From NCBI GenBank assembly GCA_027592785.1, contig JAQCLD010000036.1, positions 1-37,188 on the forward strand: a stretch of 37,188 nt of DNA. The letters run 5' to 3'. Shown in pieces: positions 1 through 8,713 of the stretch. The position numbers and the translations under genes were made by a program. The number at the start of each line of letters is the position of its first letter. The first letter of the stretch is position 1. This DNA is from Acidobacteriota bacterium. GTDB taxonomy: Bacteria; Acidobacteriota; Terriglobia; Bryobacterales; UBA6623. Below the pieces are notes generated by a model. That model did not search any database and was not told the origin of the DNA. It saw only the letters and a list, made by a program, of their open reading frames with translations.

Positions 1-16
1 GGCGTGGCGGATGGCG

Positions 17-46
17 GGTGAACGCACGAAAAAAGCCGCGTTCACC
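17..46. repeat. Perfect 9-bp inverted repeat at the window's left edge
   Basis: GGTGAACGC (17-25) is exactly complemented by GCGTTCACC (38-46), with a 12-base A-rich loop. No T-run follows on either strand, so a classical intrinsic terminator is not well supported. The upstream gene lies outside the window. The stretch from here to about 248 contains no recognisable gene. The reading frame of the following oxidoreductase is open back to an ATG at 144, but the residues before 249 resemble nothing known. Confidence 0.5.
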
Positions 47-248
47 TTAGTTTCGATGGAGGCGCTCACCGTCTGCGGCGGGAGCTTGGCGATGGGGTGC
101 AGGCTACGTCGTCCCCGTCAAGCGGGCGACGAGCGAAGAATTCGTGAACTCCAAGATCGTCCGCTGCTACGGGCCGACGGAGGGGAAGGAGATAAGCATG
201 GTGGACAGGTTGCAAAGACGTTGCAATGAATTAAGATATACGGCAATC

Positions 249-1753
249 ATGTCAGTCCAGAACCTCTCTCGGCGTCGTTTCTTCTTCCTTGGCTCGCTGT
301 TGGCGGGCGCCGTCCCGTCTGGCGGCTACGGCACGGTCAAGTCGCTGAAGGCGTTGGGCTACAAGCCCTACTACGACAAGCTCAACGTGGCCGCGATCGG
401 CTGCGGCGGTCGGGGCGGCAGCATCTTGAACGACGCCGCCCGTACCGAGAACATCGTCGCTCTGTGCGACGTCGATGAGAAGCGCGCGGCGGAGAACTTC
501 GCGCGCTACTCCAAACAGCCCAAGTACGCCGACTTTCGCGTAATGCTCGAGAAAGAGGGCAAGAACATTGACGCTTGTACGATCGGCATCCCGGATCACA
601 TGCACGCGACGGCGGCGCTGGCCTGCATGCAAGCCGGCAAGCACGTCTACCTGGAGAAGCCGCTGACACGGACGCCCTGGGAGGCGCGGCTGATGGCCGA
701 CGCGGCCAAGAAGTACGGCGTGGCCACGCAGATGGGCAACCAGGGGTATTCCCACGAAAGCATTCGAGTCACCAGCGAAATCCTGTGGTCTGGCGAGATC
801 GGCGACGTGCAGGAAGTCCACGCCTCGTCCTCTCCGGGGACCCATCCGGTGGGACTGGACGAGCTGCCGGAGGAGTCTTCGGTTCCGGCTGATCTCGACT
901 GGGATTTGTGGCTGGGCGGCGCGGACATGCGCGCCTACAACTCGACATTCACGCCCTACAACTGGCGGGGCTACTTTGATTTCGGCACCGGGCAGCTCGG
1001 CAATTGGGGGATCCACGTGTTGGGGCCGGTGAACTTGGCGCTGCAGCTGGGCGCGCCTACAAGCGTTGAGCTGTTGCGGCAGGTCGACTCGAGCGAGTTG
1101 ACGTTTCCCGAGCGCGCGGTGCTCAAGTACGACTTCCCGGCGCGCGGCAAGATGCCGCCGGTCTCGGTTTACTGGCACGATTCGCCGCGACCGTTTGAGG
1201 AAGAGGCGTACCGCGTGTCAGGTATGGAGCAGGAGACGATCCTGCCGGGCTCGAACAACTTGAGCGACAAGGGGCGCGGGCCCGCGCCGCAACCGCGGGG
1301 GCCAGGAGGTCCGCGCAGGCCGCGGACCGGTCCGCCGCAAGGCGCCGGGGGACCGGGCGTGGCAGTGTACGGGTACGAGCGGCGCGGCGACGCGGCGAGG
1401 CCGGGCGTGTTGTCGGGCAACGGGGCCGTGTTTGTCGGCTCGAAAGGAATGATGGCGACGGTGGCCCGCTGCCGGCTGAACGTTGGGCCGACTACGAGTT
1501 GCCGTCGCAATTGTTGACACGGTCGCCGGGCCACATGAACGACTGGGTGCGCGCCTGCAAAGGCGGCGACCCGGCTTGCTCGGATTTCAGCGTCGCCGGC
1601 CCCTTCACCGAGTGGGTGGTGTTGGGCGTCATCGCGTTTCGCGTTCCCGGCAAGCTCGAATGGGACAGCGCCAACATGCGCTTCACCAACAGCGAGGAAG
1701 CGAACAGCTACGTGAAGCCGACGTTCCGCCAGGGCTGGGAGCTGACGCTGTAA
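249..1753 (+). CDS. Gfo/Idh/MocA-family oxidoreductase with Tat signal, frameshifted
   Basis: This is a secreted NAD(P)-dependent dehydrogenase of the Gfo/Idh/MocA family; the substrate is probably a sugar but cannot be read from sequence. The ATG at 249 is preferred over the in-frame ATG at 144 because the twin-arginine motif SRRRFFFLG then begins at residue 7. A Rossmann segment follows (VAAIGCGGRGGSI, about residues 46-58), then the EKP motif of the family (LEKPLTRTPWE). After GSKGMMAT (about 1437-1460) the frame is lost and reads to a stop at 1515-1517. The family C-terminus (LPAERWADYELP, then SPGHMNDWVRACKGG) continues in frame 2 to the TAA at 1751-1753. One missing base between about 1461 and 1475 explains this. 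Restored length is about 501 residues. Residues about 342-378 are an unusual Gly/Pro/Arg-rich stretch. It is either a sequencing error or a recent pseudogene. Confidence 0.85.
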
Positions 1754-1761
1754 CAGGGACC

Positions 1762-1778
1762 GTGGGGACGCCCACTTT
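1762..1778 (+). terminator. Weak terminator-like hairpin after the Gfo/Idh gene
   Basis: Nine bases after the TAA at 1751-1753, GTGGG (1762-1766) pairs with CCCAC (1771-1775) across a GACG loop, followed by only three T residues. The position suits an intrinsic terminator but the T-run is short. The remaining stretch to 2015, between two convergent genes, shows nothing else. Confidence 0.35.
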
Positions 1779-2015
1779 CGAGAAACGGCGACGGGCCTCC
1801 TCACACTTGCGGGTAAGCGATATCGAGCCCCAGCGGCCTCATGGAAGACAGCGAACTTGCGTTGTTGCAGCCGCCTGCTAACCGAAATGCAGATCGTTTG
1901 TGACTGGACTGGCGATGGGGTACGGGGCTAGGACCCGCCGCTTACGCGCCTGGGCTCGGGTCGCTAGGCGGTATGTGGGTAGGGCGGTGGTTGTGGGGTT
2001 GGAGAGATCGGGGGA

Positions 2016-3422
2016 TTACTCCGGGTCCCCAAAACAGTAGAGGTTCTCATGTGTGCGGACGTAGAGACGTCCGTCGACGATAGCCGGTGTGGCGCTTCCG
2101 CCTTCGTCAAGCCGCAGACTAGGGAGAACCGTCCACTGGCCGTCGGCCCGGACAACTGTCAGCGTGCCCTCCTCGTCGAGAAAGAAGATCTTGCCGTCCG
2201 CGGCTATGGGAGAGGCGTAGTAGGCTCCTAGGGCGTCGGGCAAGCGTCCTTGTTTGATAATCTCTCCTGTCTGCGCATCAATGCTTGTGAGGATTCCCGC
2301 ATTGCGGACCGAGTAGATTACGCCGTCGTATATCAAGGGCGTCGGGACGTTGCCTAGCGGGCGATCGACGACCCAGTCGACATGACTGGCGCTCACGTCT
2401 CCGCTCCCGCCCAATCGGATGGCGAACAAACCGGGCCGAGTTGCCATACGCGAAACGAAGAAGTCCCACTCGCCCTGTTCCATGGAACCGTTCTGCGAAA
2501 AGTAGTATTCCCAGAACACGGCTCGGCGGTTCTCATAGAATTCTTCCTGTGAGAGACCCCCGTCGCCGTCGGCGTCGAATTGCGCAAGGGCCCCAGCATA
2601 ACTGGGATATCGCCCTGCCATGGCGTCGCCTGAAGCGCCCTGGCAATTGAGATACGCTCGACCGTTGGCAATGAGTGGAACCGCCTTCGGCTGCCAGCAG
2701 AATCCGCCAGCTCGCCAAAGCTCATCACCAGTCTCGAGCGAATAGGAAACGAGGGTAAATGATCCTGGCGCCAACACCTGCGCCGGACCTTGGTCCGGGC
2801 GATAAATGGCCGGCGTGGAAAACGCTTTGCGAAACTCCGAACGGTCGGCGCGCCAGATCTCCTCGCCGGTAGTTGCATCGAGAGCCAGCAGGAACGAATG
2901 ACCGCTATCGTCGTCACAGGCGATTAGCAATTTGCCGTCAACGACGATGGGCGAAGCCGCCATACCGCGAATATTGACAAACGGTCCCAGCGGAACCCGC
3001 CAGCGCTCGTTGCCATCTGGGCCATACGAGAGCAGACCGAACTCGCCGAAGAAAACGTAAACGTTCTCGCCGTCGCTGGCCGGCGTGGACGACGCGGCAT
3101 TGTTCTGCCCGTTGAATCGAGAGAGCCGCGGGCGGGGAGCTTGCCGTCTCCACAGGACGCGTCCGGTCCTGCGGTCGAGCGCCAGGGTAAAGAGCTTATC
3201 CTCGTCGACGGCGGTGAGGTAGACGTGCTCGCCGACCACCACGGGGGACGAATGTCCTGTGGAAACCGGTGTTGTCCAGATGAGGTTATGCGCCAGCGAC
3301 GGCTCTTCGATGACGGCGCCATCGGCGATGCCGCTCCCGTTCGGTCCACGGAACCTGCCCCAGTCTTGTGCCCCGCAAGAACTCGCGATGGCCAAGAGCA
3401 AGAGAACGCGCATCAAAGTCAT
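2016..3422 (-). CDS. Secreted PQQ-binding-like (BamB-type) beta-propeller with embedded EF-hand
   Basis: The protein has 468 residues with an N-terminal signal peptide (about residues 1-18, cleavage near SSCGAQ). The mature start WGRFRGPNGSG is typical of the outer-membrane biogenesis/PQQ-like propeller family found in planctomycetes and acidobacteria. Repeated blade motifs with the ALDxxTGxxxW pattern are visible: ALDRRTGRVLW (81-91), ALDATTGEEIW (180-190), and the related LETGDELW (229-236) and IDAQTGEII. Residues 283-294 form a textbook calcium EF-hand loop (D283, D285, D287, E294), and a degenerate second loop follows near residue 311. The insertion lies between blades. The function is unknown; an extracytoplasmic binding or scaffold role is inferred, and no quinoprotein dehydrogenase catalytic signature was identified. 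The alternative start is the ATG at codon 4. No Shine-Dalgarno is evident for either start. Confidence 0.85.
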   Translation of the reverse strand: MTLMRVLLLLAIASSCGAQDWGRFRGPNGSGIADGAVIEEPSLAHNLIWTTPVSTGHSSPVVVGEHVYLTAVDEDKLFTLALDRRTGRVLWRRQAPRPRLSRFNGQNNAASSTPASDGENVYVFFGEFGLLSYGPDGNERWRVPLGPFVNIRGMAASPIVVDGKLLIACDDDSGHSFLLALDATTGEEIWRADRSEFRKAFSTPAIYRPDQGPAQVLAPGSFTLVSYSLETGDELWRAGGFCWQPKAVPLIANGRAYLNCQGASGDAMAGRYPSYAGALAQFDADGDGGLSQEEFYENRRAVFWEYYFSQNGSMEQGEWDFFVSRMATRPGLFAIRLGGSGDVSASHVDWVVDRPLGNVPTPLIYDGVIYSVRNAGILTSIDAQTGEIIKQGRLPDALGAYYASPIAADGKIFFLDEEGTLTVVRADGQWTVLPSLRLDEGGSATPAIVDGRLYVRTHENLYCFGDPE

Positions 3423-3529
3423 GCAATGTGCATGTTATCAGGCAACTGAACGGCGCCCCTTCTGGGGGTAGTGTTCTGTATGCGGCGCTGGCTCAAGCGG
3501 TCGATGCAACACAAGCGTTAGAACATTCT

Positions 3530-3594
3530 GCTGGAGCTTCAAACTCCAGCGTCTTGCGGGTTCGCTCGTTCAGGCGGCGCGCCGCCCGAACGAG
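3530..3594. repeat. Two consecutive strong hairpins in a 324-base intergenic region
   Basis: The gap 3423-3746 between two minus-strand genes has no credible coding frame but carries two dyads. GCTGGAG (3530-3536) pairs with CTCCAGC (3544-3550) over a 7-base loop. CTCGTTC (3565-3571) pairs with GAACGAG (3588-3594) around an inner self-complementary GGCGGCGCGCCGCC (3573-3586). Neither is followed by a T-run. They could end the NTF2-like transcript, form the leader of the propeller gene, or be a REP-like element. Confidence 0.5.
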
Positions 3595-3746
3595 ATCCTG
3601 CTGGGAGTGCAGCGACAATTTGGTTCCCTCTCAACAGCCCGTTCGTGTTCTCGTTCGGTGTGCGTTAGAAAGCTGCTCGCGGGCCACAGGAATCTCCGAC
3701 CGCAGCGCGGGGCTAAGGCGACATTCACGTGAAGCTTAAGGGACTG

Positions 3747-4167
3747 TTACACCCAGCCGAGCTGCTGCATCGTAATCCCTGAGTGCCAGATCTTCGTCAT
3801 GTGACTGATCTTGTCGCCCTCGAAGAACATCACGTACACATAGTCGGCCTGGGCGCTCTTCCCCGTGGGGGGGGCACGGTCCGCCCTCGCCTGTGTGCGT
3901 CCCTGAAAAAACCGCGTAGGCCGAAACGTTATTGCGCTCGTGGTCGACCGCCCACGACTTGATGTCGTAGCTCCCGTCCGGTATGAACCCGATTAACCCC
4001 TTCATCCATTCGGTGCAGGACTCGAGAGTGGTGACGTCCGTCAGGGGCTCGGCCTGCGCCGAGAATGACGCGTCGGGCTTACAGTGGTCTGCGCAAGCCT
4101 GCCATCCCTTTCCGGCCTCACAGGCCTCAAAAAAAGAACGTGCGGTCTGCTCCATAGAATCTGTCAT
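3747..4167 (-). CDS. NTF2/SnoaL-like protein, frameshifted at a G8 run
   Basis: The N-terminal frame (MTDSMEQTARSFFEACEAG, then FIPDGSYDIKSWAVDHE) is a small cone-fold protein of the NTF2-like superfamily, which holds both isomerases/cyclases and binding proteins; the activity is unknown. The start at 4167 has a good ribosome site (GGAG 8 bases upstream). At the run of eight G (3867-3874, plus strand) the frame breaks. Read straight through, translation ends at 3736 with a nonsense-like tail. Removing one base gives the sensible ending KSAQADYVYVMFFEGDKIS then HSGITMQQLGWV, stopping at TAA 3747-3749, for about 139 residues. This is either a sequencing indel, slippage, or a real mutation. No neighbour indicates its substrate. 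Confidence 0.75.
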
Positions 4168-4303
4168 TAGTTTCTCCAGGTCGAGAATACTATCACACTA
4201 ACCCTTTCGCTCTGTTGCACCTGCGCAAACGGCCCGATGGGTTTTCAAGGCAGGACATTGCCACACTGAGTACCAAGCAAGTTCTCCCGTGTCGGTGTCG
4301 CTC

Positions 4304-5482
4304 TTACTTGTGTTTATGCCAAGCGGCCGCCACTGCCGCCGCCACCCGTGGGGCCACTGTTCGATCGAGTGGGTCTAGCAGCACGAGGTCCCGGGTTGGT
4401 TCTTCGACCGTAGCTGCGAGGGCGTCCGCGGCAGCCAACTTCATTTCTTCCGTTATCTGCGTCGCTCCCGCGTCGAGCGCTCCGCGAAAGATTCCGGGGA
4501 ACGCCGAGAGGTTGTTCACTTGGTTCGGAAAGTCGCTTCGCCCAGTGCCGATAATCGCCGCTCCGCCCTTCTTGGCTTCATCCGGCATGATCTCCGGGAT
4601 AGGATTCGCCATCGCAAAGACAATCGAATCAGGAGCCATCAGGCGCACGTCCTCGGCAGTTAGCAAATTACCTTTGCTGACACCGACGAAGACATCTGCT
4701 CCACCAAGTACGTCGCGTACCGACCCGGTCTGATTTTCTCGATTCGAGTACGACAGCAGCGCGCGTTTGTTAGGGCCTAGGTCATCGCGCCCAGCGTGGA
4801 TCGCGCCTTTTGAGTCGCAGACGATGACGTCGTTGACGGGAATGCAGACTTTCGGGTCGTGGCCTACGCAGCGTAGCAGCCGTGCGATCGCCGTTCCGGC
4901 AGCTCCGGCGCCGTTGATAACGACCTTCATGGCGGACAACTCTTTTCCCAATACCTTTGCGCCATTGATCAGCGCCGCCAACAAAACGATCGCGGTACCG
5001 TGCTGGTCGTCGTGGAAGACGGGAATGCCCAGGTCTTGCAAGCGGTCCTCGATCTCGAAGCAGCGGGGGGCTGCAATATCCTCAAGATTGATGCCGCCAA
5101 AGACGGGAGCTATGCGGCGTACAGTGTCGATGATCTCTTCTGTGTCTTGGGTATCGAGGCAGATCGGCCAGGCGTCGATATCGGCGAATTCACGGAGCAA
5201 CAGCGCCTTGCCTTCCATCACGGGAATTGCGGCGTAAGGACCGATATTCCCGAGCCCCAGCACCGAGGACCCATCGGTAATAACCGCCACGGAGTTGCGC
5301 TTGATCGTGAGATCGCGGGCTCTCGATGCGTCTTCAGCAATCACTTCGCAGGGCCGTGCGACCACCGGTGTGTAAGCAATCGCTAGGTCGTCGCGACTCG
5401 TGATCGGCAGTTTGCCGTGGACGGAGATCTTACCGCGGATCTGCTCATGGATGATGAGACTCATCTCGAAGTAGTCGTTCAT
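4304..5482 (-). CDS. Malic enzyme (oxaloacetate-decarboxylating malate dehydrogenase)
   Basis: This enzyme catalyses oxidative decarboxylation of L-malate to pyruvate and CO2 with reduction of NAD(P)+ in the cytoplasm. Its 392 residues match the short bacterial form without the C-terminal phosphotransacetylase-like domain. Visible landmarks are the catalytic tyrosine region (AYTPV, Y37), lysine K92 in the GKALL segment, the metal-binding signature FGGINLEDIAAP (128-139, with E134 and D135), DDQHGTA (158-164) and the nucleotide-binding GAGAAG (191-196). The late motif FAMANPIPEI, then a conserved Asn-rich segment (NQVNNLSAFPG), confirm the family. The start at 5482 has AAAGGA about 8 bases upstream. 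Cofactor preference cannot be decided by eye. It stands alone between unrelated genes, and the 136 bases downstream hold nothing notable. Confidence 0.93.
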   Translation of the reverse strand: MNDYFEMSLIIHEQIRGKISVHGKLPITSRDDLAIAYTPVVARPCEVIAEDASRARDLTIKRNSVAVITDGSSVLGLGNIGPYAAIPVMEGKALLLREFADIDAWPICLDTQDTEEIIDTVRRIAPVFGGINLEDIAAPRCFEIEDRLQDLGIPVFHDDQHGTAIVLLAALINGAKVLGKELSAMKVVINGAGAAGTAIARLLRCVGHDPKVCIPVNDVIVCDSKGAIHAGRDDLGPNKRALLSYSNRENQTGSVRDVLGGADVFVGVSKGNLLTAEDVRLMAPDSIVFAMANPIPEIMPDEAKKGGAAIIGTGRSDFPNQVNNLSAFPGIFRGALDAGATQITEEMKLAAADALAATVEEPTRDLVLLDPLDRTVAPRVAAAVAAAWHKHK

Positions 5483-5970
5483 TCTGGTTCCTTTACCAAT
5501 ACTGTGGTCAGCGCGCCGTTCATGGCCGCGTCGCTCTCCTGGCCCGGGCCTGTGCCCCTGGTCCTCAGGACGACGCTCCCAACCGGCCTCACCTATCCTC
5601 TCGACGAGGCGGTAGTGCGAGATTGCACAAGGCCGACGGCAGGGGCAATTGTAGCTCGACCGGACGGTTGGGTGGATTCAAGCGGTCGAGACAGCACTTA
5701 GGCGAATCGAGAAATCAACAGGGCCAGAGCAACATTAGACCGCTGCGGCGCGCGCGATGCACGGCACGGCGATTCGGCAACGCCGCAGCCTGCAACCGCG
5801 GCAAGCGCTAGGTAAGGAGGCTTGTTCCTCGAACTCTCGAACTCACAAGGTCAGCGTAAGCAGTTCAAGTATTCTTAGAATGAGTCCGTGAACCGAATTG
5901 CCTGGTGACGCTAGTCACCAACGACGATCTGCCTACGTACCGTAACGCGAGATTGCTGCAAGGAGATATG
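5483..5970. promoter_or_regulatory. 485-base divergent intergenic region with two dyads
   Basis: No convincing gene lies between the malic enzyme start and the secreted-protein start. Two dyads occur on the side of the rightward gene: ATTCTTAGAAT (5871-5881) and TGGTGAC/GTCACCA (5903-5909 and 5914-5920, loop GCTA). Such symmetry is compatible with operators or a leader hairpin, but no convincing -35/-10 pair was found. A ribosome site AAGGAG is at 5960-5965. A tandem 8-mer TCGAACTC occurs twice at 5829-5844. Confidence 0.35.
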
Positions 5971-7572
5971 ATGCTCAGGCCCGCTACATCGCCCCAAGAC
6001 GAGTGCGCTCGGCGATTGCAGACTATTGTCTTAGCAGCATTGATCTCGACACTTGTCACGCCGTTGTGCGCCCAAACGACGTCGACAGCTGCTGACGACG
6101 TCACCTTGGAGCGAATCCAGAATGTTGTGAGCGAAAGTCTCGATCAACTTCCCAATCACACCTGCCGGCTGGAGATCCGTCGCGCTCACTTGGGCGCCGA
6201 TACTCGCAACAAGCTGATGAAACGGGCCGAAAAGAGCAGGGCCCAGCTTCGCGCAAAGATCGAGAAGCAGGCGGAGGACCGAAGGAAAGGCAGACTCGTT
6301 CCGCTCACCCTAGAGGAAGAGCACCGAGCGCTTGAAGAAGAAGGACAACTCGACATCGATATTCCGCTAGACGTTGCTGACGCCATATCCCTGGAGGTCG
6401 TGGTCGTCGAAGGCAGAGAGCTCTATGCGTTCCCTGACAGTCCGCGGTTCGAGAGCATCTCGCTGGCGGAGCTCGTCGGTCATGGAACGATTGCCACGGG
6501 AGCCTTTGCGGGCCACGCCCAGCGGATATTGGTCGATCGTGTCGGGGCGATCAGGTACGTTGGCGAGGAAGAGCTGAACGGCCAACACGCCCAGCGCTAC
6601 GACTATACTGTCCTACTGGCTGACTCTCGATACAGCGTGACGAACTTGGGTCTAAGCACGAGGGTCCCCTACCATGGTTCGTTTTGGGCGGCAACAGAGA
6701 ATGATAAGCTTCTCCGCTTAACTGTACGAGTGGACGAGCTGCCGCGAGACGTGGGTGTGAATAGATTCGCAACACGGATTGACTACCAAACCGTAACGAT
6801 GGGGTCCAAGCGACTGCTCCTGCCGCAGCGGTCGCAATTCACGATGTTGTTGAGCACCGGAGTGGAGAGTATAAGCGAAACACAGTTCACCAATTGTCGT
6901 TCCTTTGTGGGGTCTTCTACATTGTCGTTCGACGATTCTACTGCCCGCTTTTATGTCGAGAAGACCGAAGTGATCGAAAACCTAAAGGTTCCTCCGGGTC
7001 TATTGCTCCCGATTGAGCTTACGACCGGGATAGACTCGAAGAATTCGCGAATTGGAGACCGGATCGAGGCCGAACTGACGGATGACGTGCACTTTGGGGC
7101 CGATTCCGTTCTGCCAAAGGGCGCTTTGTTGCGGGGTAGGTTGCGACGGTTGGATTCCTATGAAGGACTCAACTCATACCATGCAGTCGGCATCGAGTTC
7201 CAAGAACTACTGTTCGGTACTAGCCGTGCGGTCGTTGCGCTGTCGCTTGAGCAGGTCGCGTACAACAGAATGGGAGCACGCACAGAGCTGCCGCCTGCTT
7301 GGAGTGAACGCCAGGTTGGAAATCTGAACCAATCATCGGTTTACGGCGAAAGAAACGCCCCCATCGTCACCGAAGAGAGTACTGACCGCTTCGTGGGGCA
7401 CGAACTTTTCGGAGTTGTGGTCATCTACGTCCTGCCGCCTGTGGTGCAGTCGACATTGAGCCCGGGGCCGCTACACGCCTCATATCGCGGCAACAAGAAT
7501 GACACCTTCAAGCTCATACGGGGCTTGCAGATGTCCTGGCGCACTGTCTCTCTCGCGTCGGTTTCCGAGTAA
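5971..7572 (+). CDS. Large secreted protein: coiled-coil, LolA-like middle, beta-rich C-terminal domain
   Basis: The product is not recognised by name. The reading frame is open from 5905, but the ATG at 5971 is chosen because AAGGAG sits 5 bases upstream and a signal peptide (RRLQTIVLAALISTLVTPLCAQ) then lies near the N-terminus; an adjacent ATG at 5968 is also possible. After the signal comes a charged helical stretch (EKSRAQLRAKIEKQAEDRR). The middle section (RVGAIRYVGEEELNGQHAQRY, then strands) resembles the LolA/LppX-like clamshell folds common in acidobacterial exported proteins. The C-terminal part begins VPPGLLLPIELTTGID and continues with GDRIEAELTDDV and LPKGALLRGRLRR, a beta-rich pattern recalling TrbI/VirB10-like or pilus-assembly beta domains. 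The mature length is about 505 residues. The role is unknown; a periplasmic or outer-membrane location is inferred. Confidence 0.75.
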   Translation: MLRPATSPQDECARRLQTIVLAALISTLVTPLCAQTTSTAADDVTLERIQNVVSESLDQLPNHTCRLEIRRAHLGADTRNKLMKRAEKSRAQLRAKIEKQAEDRRKGRLVPLTLEEEHRALEEEGQLDIDIPLDVADAISLEVVVVEGRELYAFPDSPRFESISLAELVGHGTIATGAFAGHAQRILVDRVGAIRYVGEEELNGQHAQRYDYTVLLADSRYSVTNLGLSTRVPYHGSFWAATENDKLLRLTVRVDELPRDVGVNRFATRIDYQTVTMGSKRLLLPQRSQFTMLLSTGVESISETQFTNCRSFVGSSTLSFDDSTARFYVEKTEVIENLKVPPGLLLPIELTTGIDSKNSRIGDRIEAELTDDVHFGADSVLPKGALLRGRLRRLDSYEGLNSYHAVGIEFQELLFGTSRAVVALSLEQVAYNRMGARTELPPAWSERQVGNLNQSSVYGERNAPIVTEESTDRFVGHELFGVVVIYVLPPVVQSTLSPGPLHASYRGNKNDTFKLIRGLQMSWRTVSLASVSE

Positions 7573-7672
7573 TGTTGCCGGCTCAAGCGGTCGAAGCGCG
7601 CTTCATCGAAACGGGTCGCCCGCGGTGGGCAAGCAGACGAAGCTGGCGTTGGTTGCTCGGCAAGCGCGCTTG

Positions 7673-8463
7673 TCAAACCAGGCGGCAGACCCAGCCGGCG
7701 TTGTCGCGACTTCCGGCGTCGCAATACCAAAGGACGCCATCTGTGAGCGTCATGCCGTGTGGTTCTGGATCTTGCTCGCTGAGCTGAATTTTGGCTAGCA
7801 GCTGGCCGTTCCGGGGATCCATCTTGTAGATGGCGCGCTCGGACGTCTCGACGCACCAAAGAGCGCCGTCGTGCCAAGCCACACCGTGAGTACGCCAGCC
7901 GGGGGCCGGAATACTGCGCACGATCTCGCCGCTCTCCGGCTCGATCAGGTAGACCAGGCCAGAGGCTGGCACCGCCATCCAATACTGGTTCCCCACCCAC
8001 TCCAAACCGTGTGCACCCGACGGCCGCGTCGGCGTGCCGAATTTGTTCATGCCCGCGCCATGCGTGTCGAAGGACTTCAAAGTCTTGCCGCTGGCGGGGT
8101 CGACCTTCAGCGTCTTCAATCCCCAGGTGGAGCCGATCCATAGCGCGCCGTTGCCGAACGTAATGCCGCTGCCGTGGATCGACTCGGTCTGAATCTCGTG
8201 GAGGACGGAGCCATCCTTGTAGTTCACCTTGTAGGCTTTGTTGGGATCGACCTGGTCGAGGATCCACAAGCCGTCGGGAACGGCTGCAAGGCGTTGGGTT
8301 GCCGGCAGGGCGCCCGGAAGGCCTTCTCGACACGCTTGGCGACGACCGGCAGTCTATGTTTATCTGCCTGCGTAGCGACCGCCAGCGCGTGACGCGCCCA
8401 CAGCGGAATCAGGCTCGATGCAGCGAAGAACTGCCGCCGAGAGACACGACTGGAAATCCTTAT
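7673..8463 (-). pseudogene. Broken Tat-exported SMP-30/Vgb-like beta-propeller
   Basis: This is a paralog of the divergent gene at 8714-9574. The C-terminal part (WILDQV to the TGA at 7673) reads in one frame. The N-terminus (VSRRQFFAASSLIPLW, then FRAP and PNAL) reads in another, and the switch is near 8284, where one missing base explains it. The paralog supports the join: PNAIEVTPEGLW there matches PNAL+AVPDGLW here. There is also no normal start codon. The natural position (8461-8463, after GGAGAA with 5-base spacing) reads ATA on the minus strand; upstream TTG (8514) or GTG (8490) starts have no ribosome site. The twin-arginine motif indicates former export. Shared motif endings (EPHGM...CDAG...AGW) show common descent. 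With two lesions a true pseudogene is likelier than sequencing error. Confidence 0.75.
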
Positions 8464-8650
8464 GTCTTCTCCTATGTTCTGAAGGCGCACCCCGGCGGAA
8501 GTCGAGCAGCTCAATAATGACTTTCACACCCTGAGGCTCCGCCAACCGATTCTTGCCCATGTTGGACATAGCTCATCCCAACTGAGGCTTGGTGCTGGCG
8601 CGGTTCGGTCGGACCGCATCTTGGTCTGTCTTTGAGATCTCGGAGGCTGA

Positions 8651-8682
8651 TTGGGCGCAGGAAGGGTCGCTCGTTATATAAT
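8651..8682 (+). promoter_or_regulatory. Candidate sigma-70 promoter for the intact propeller gene
   Basis: A perfect -10 hexamer TATAAT lies at 8677-8682, about 32 bases before the ATG at 8714. The only -35-like hexamer is TTGGGC (8651-8656), with a 20-base spacer that is longer than ideal. The ribosome site GGAG is at 8703-8706. Confidence 0.45.
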
Positions 8683-8713
8683 CCGGTCGGCCGATGCGGC
8701 CCGGAGATACCTA

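Noticed and set aside
252-1178. Long antisense frame opposite the Gfo/Idh gene
   Set aside because: Arg/His-rich composition is typical of antisense frames in GC-rich genes, with no recognisable domain; the sense frame carries clear family motifs.
3492-7594. CAAGCGGTCGA repeated in three gaps (3494, 5679, 7584)
   Set aside because: Shared lengths of 11-15 bases are expected by chance among 37 kb, and flanks differ apart from a short GGCT in two copies.
7425-8333. 302-codon minus-strand frame over the propeller pseudogene
   Set aside because: It is a neighbouring-frame shadow, rich in Arg, Ser and Gly; the homologous propeller residues read in the other two frames.
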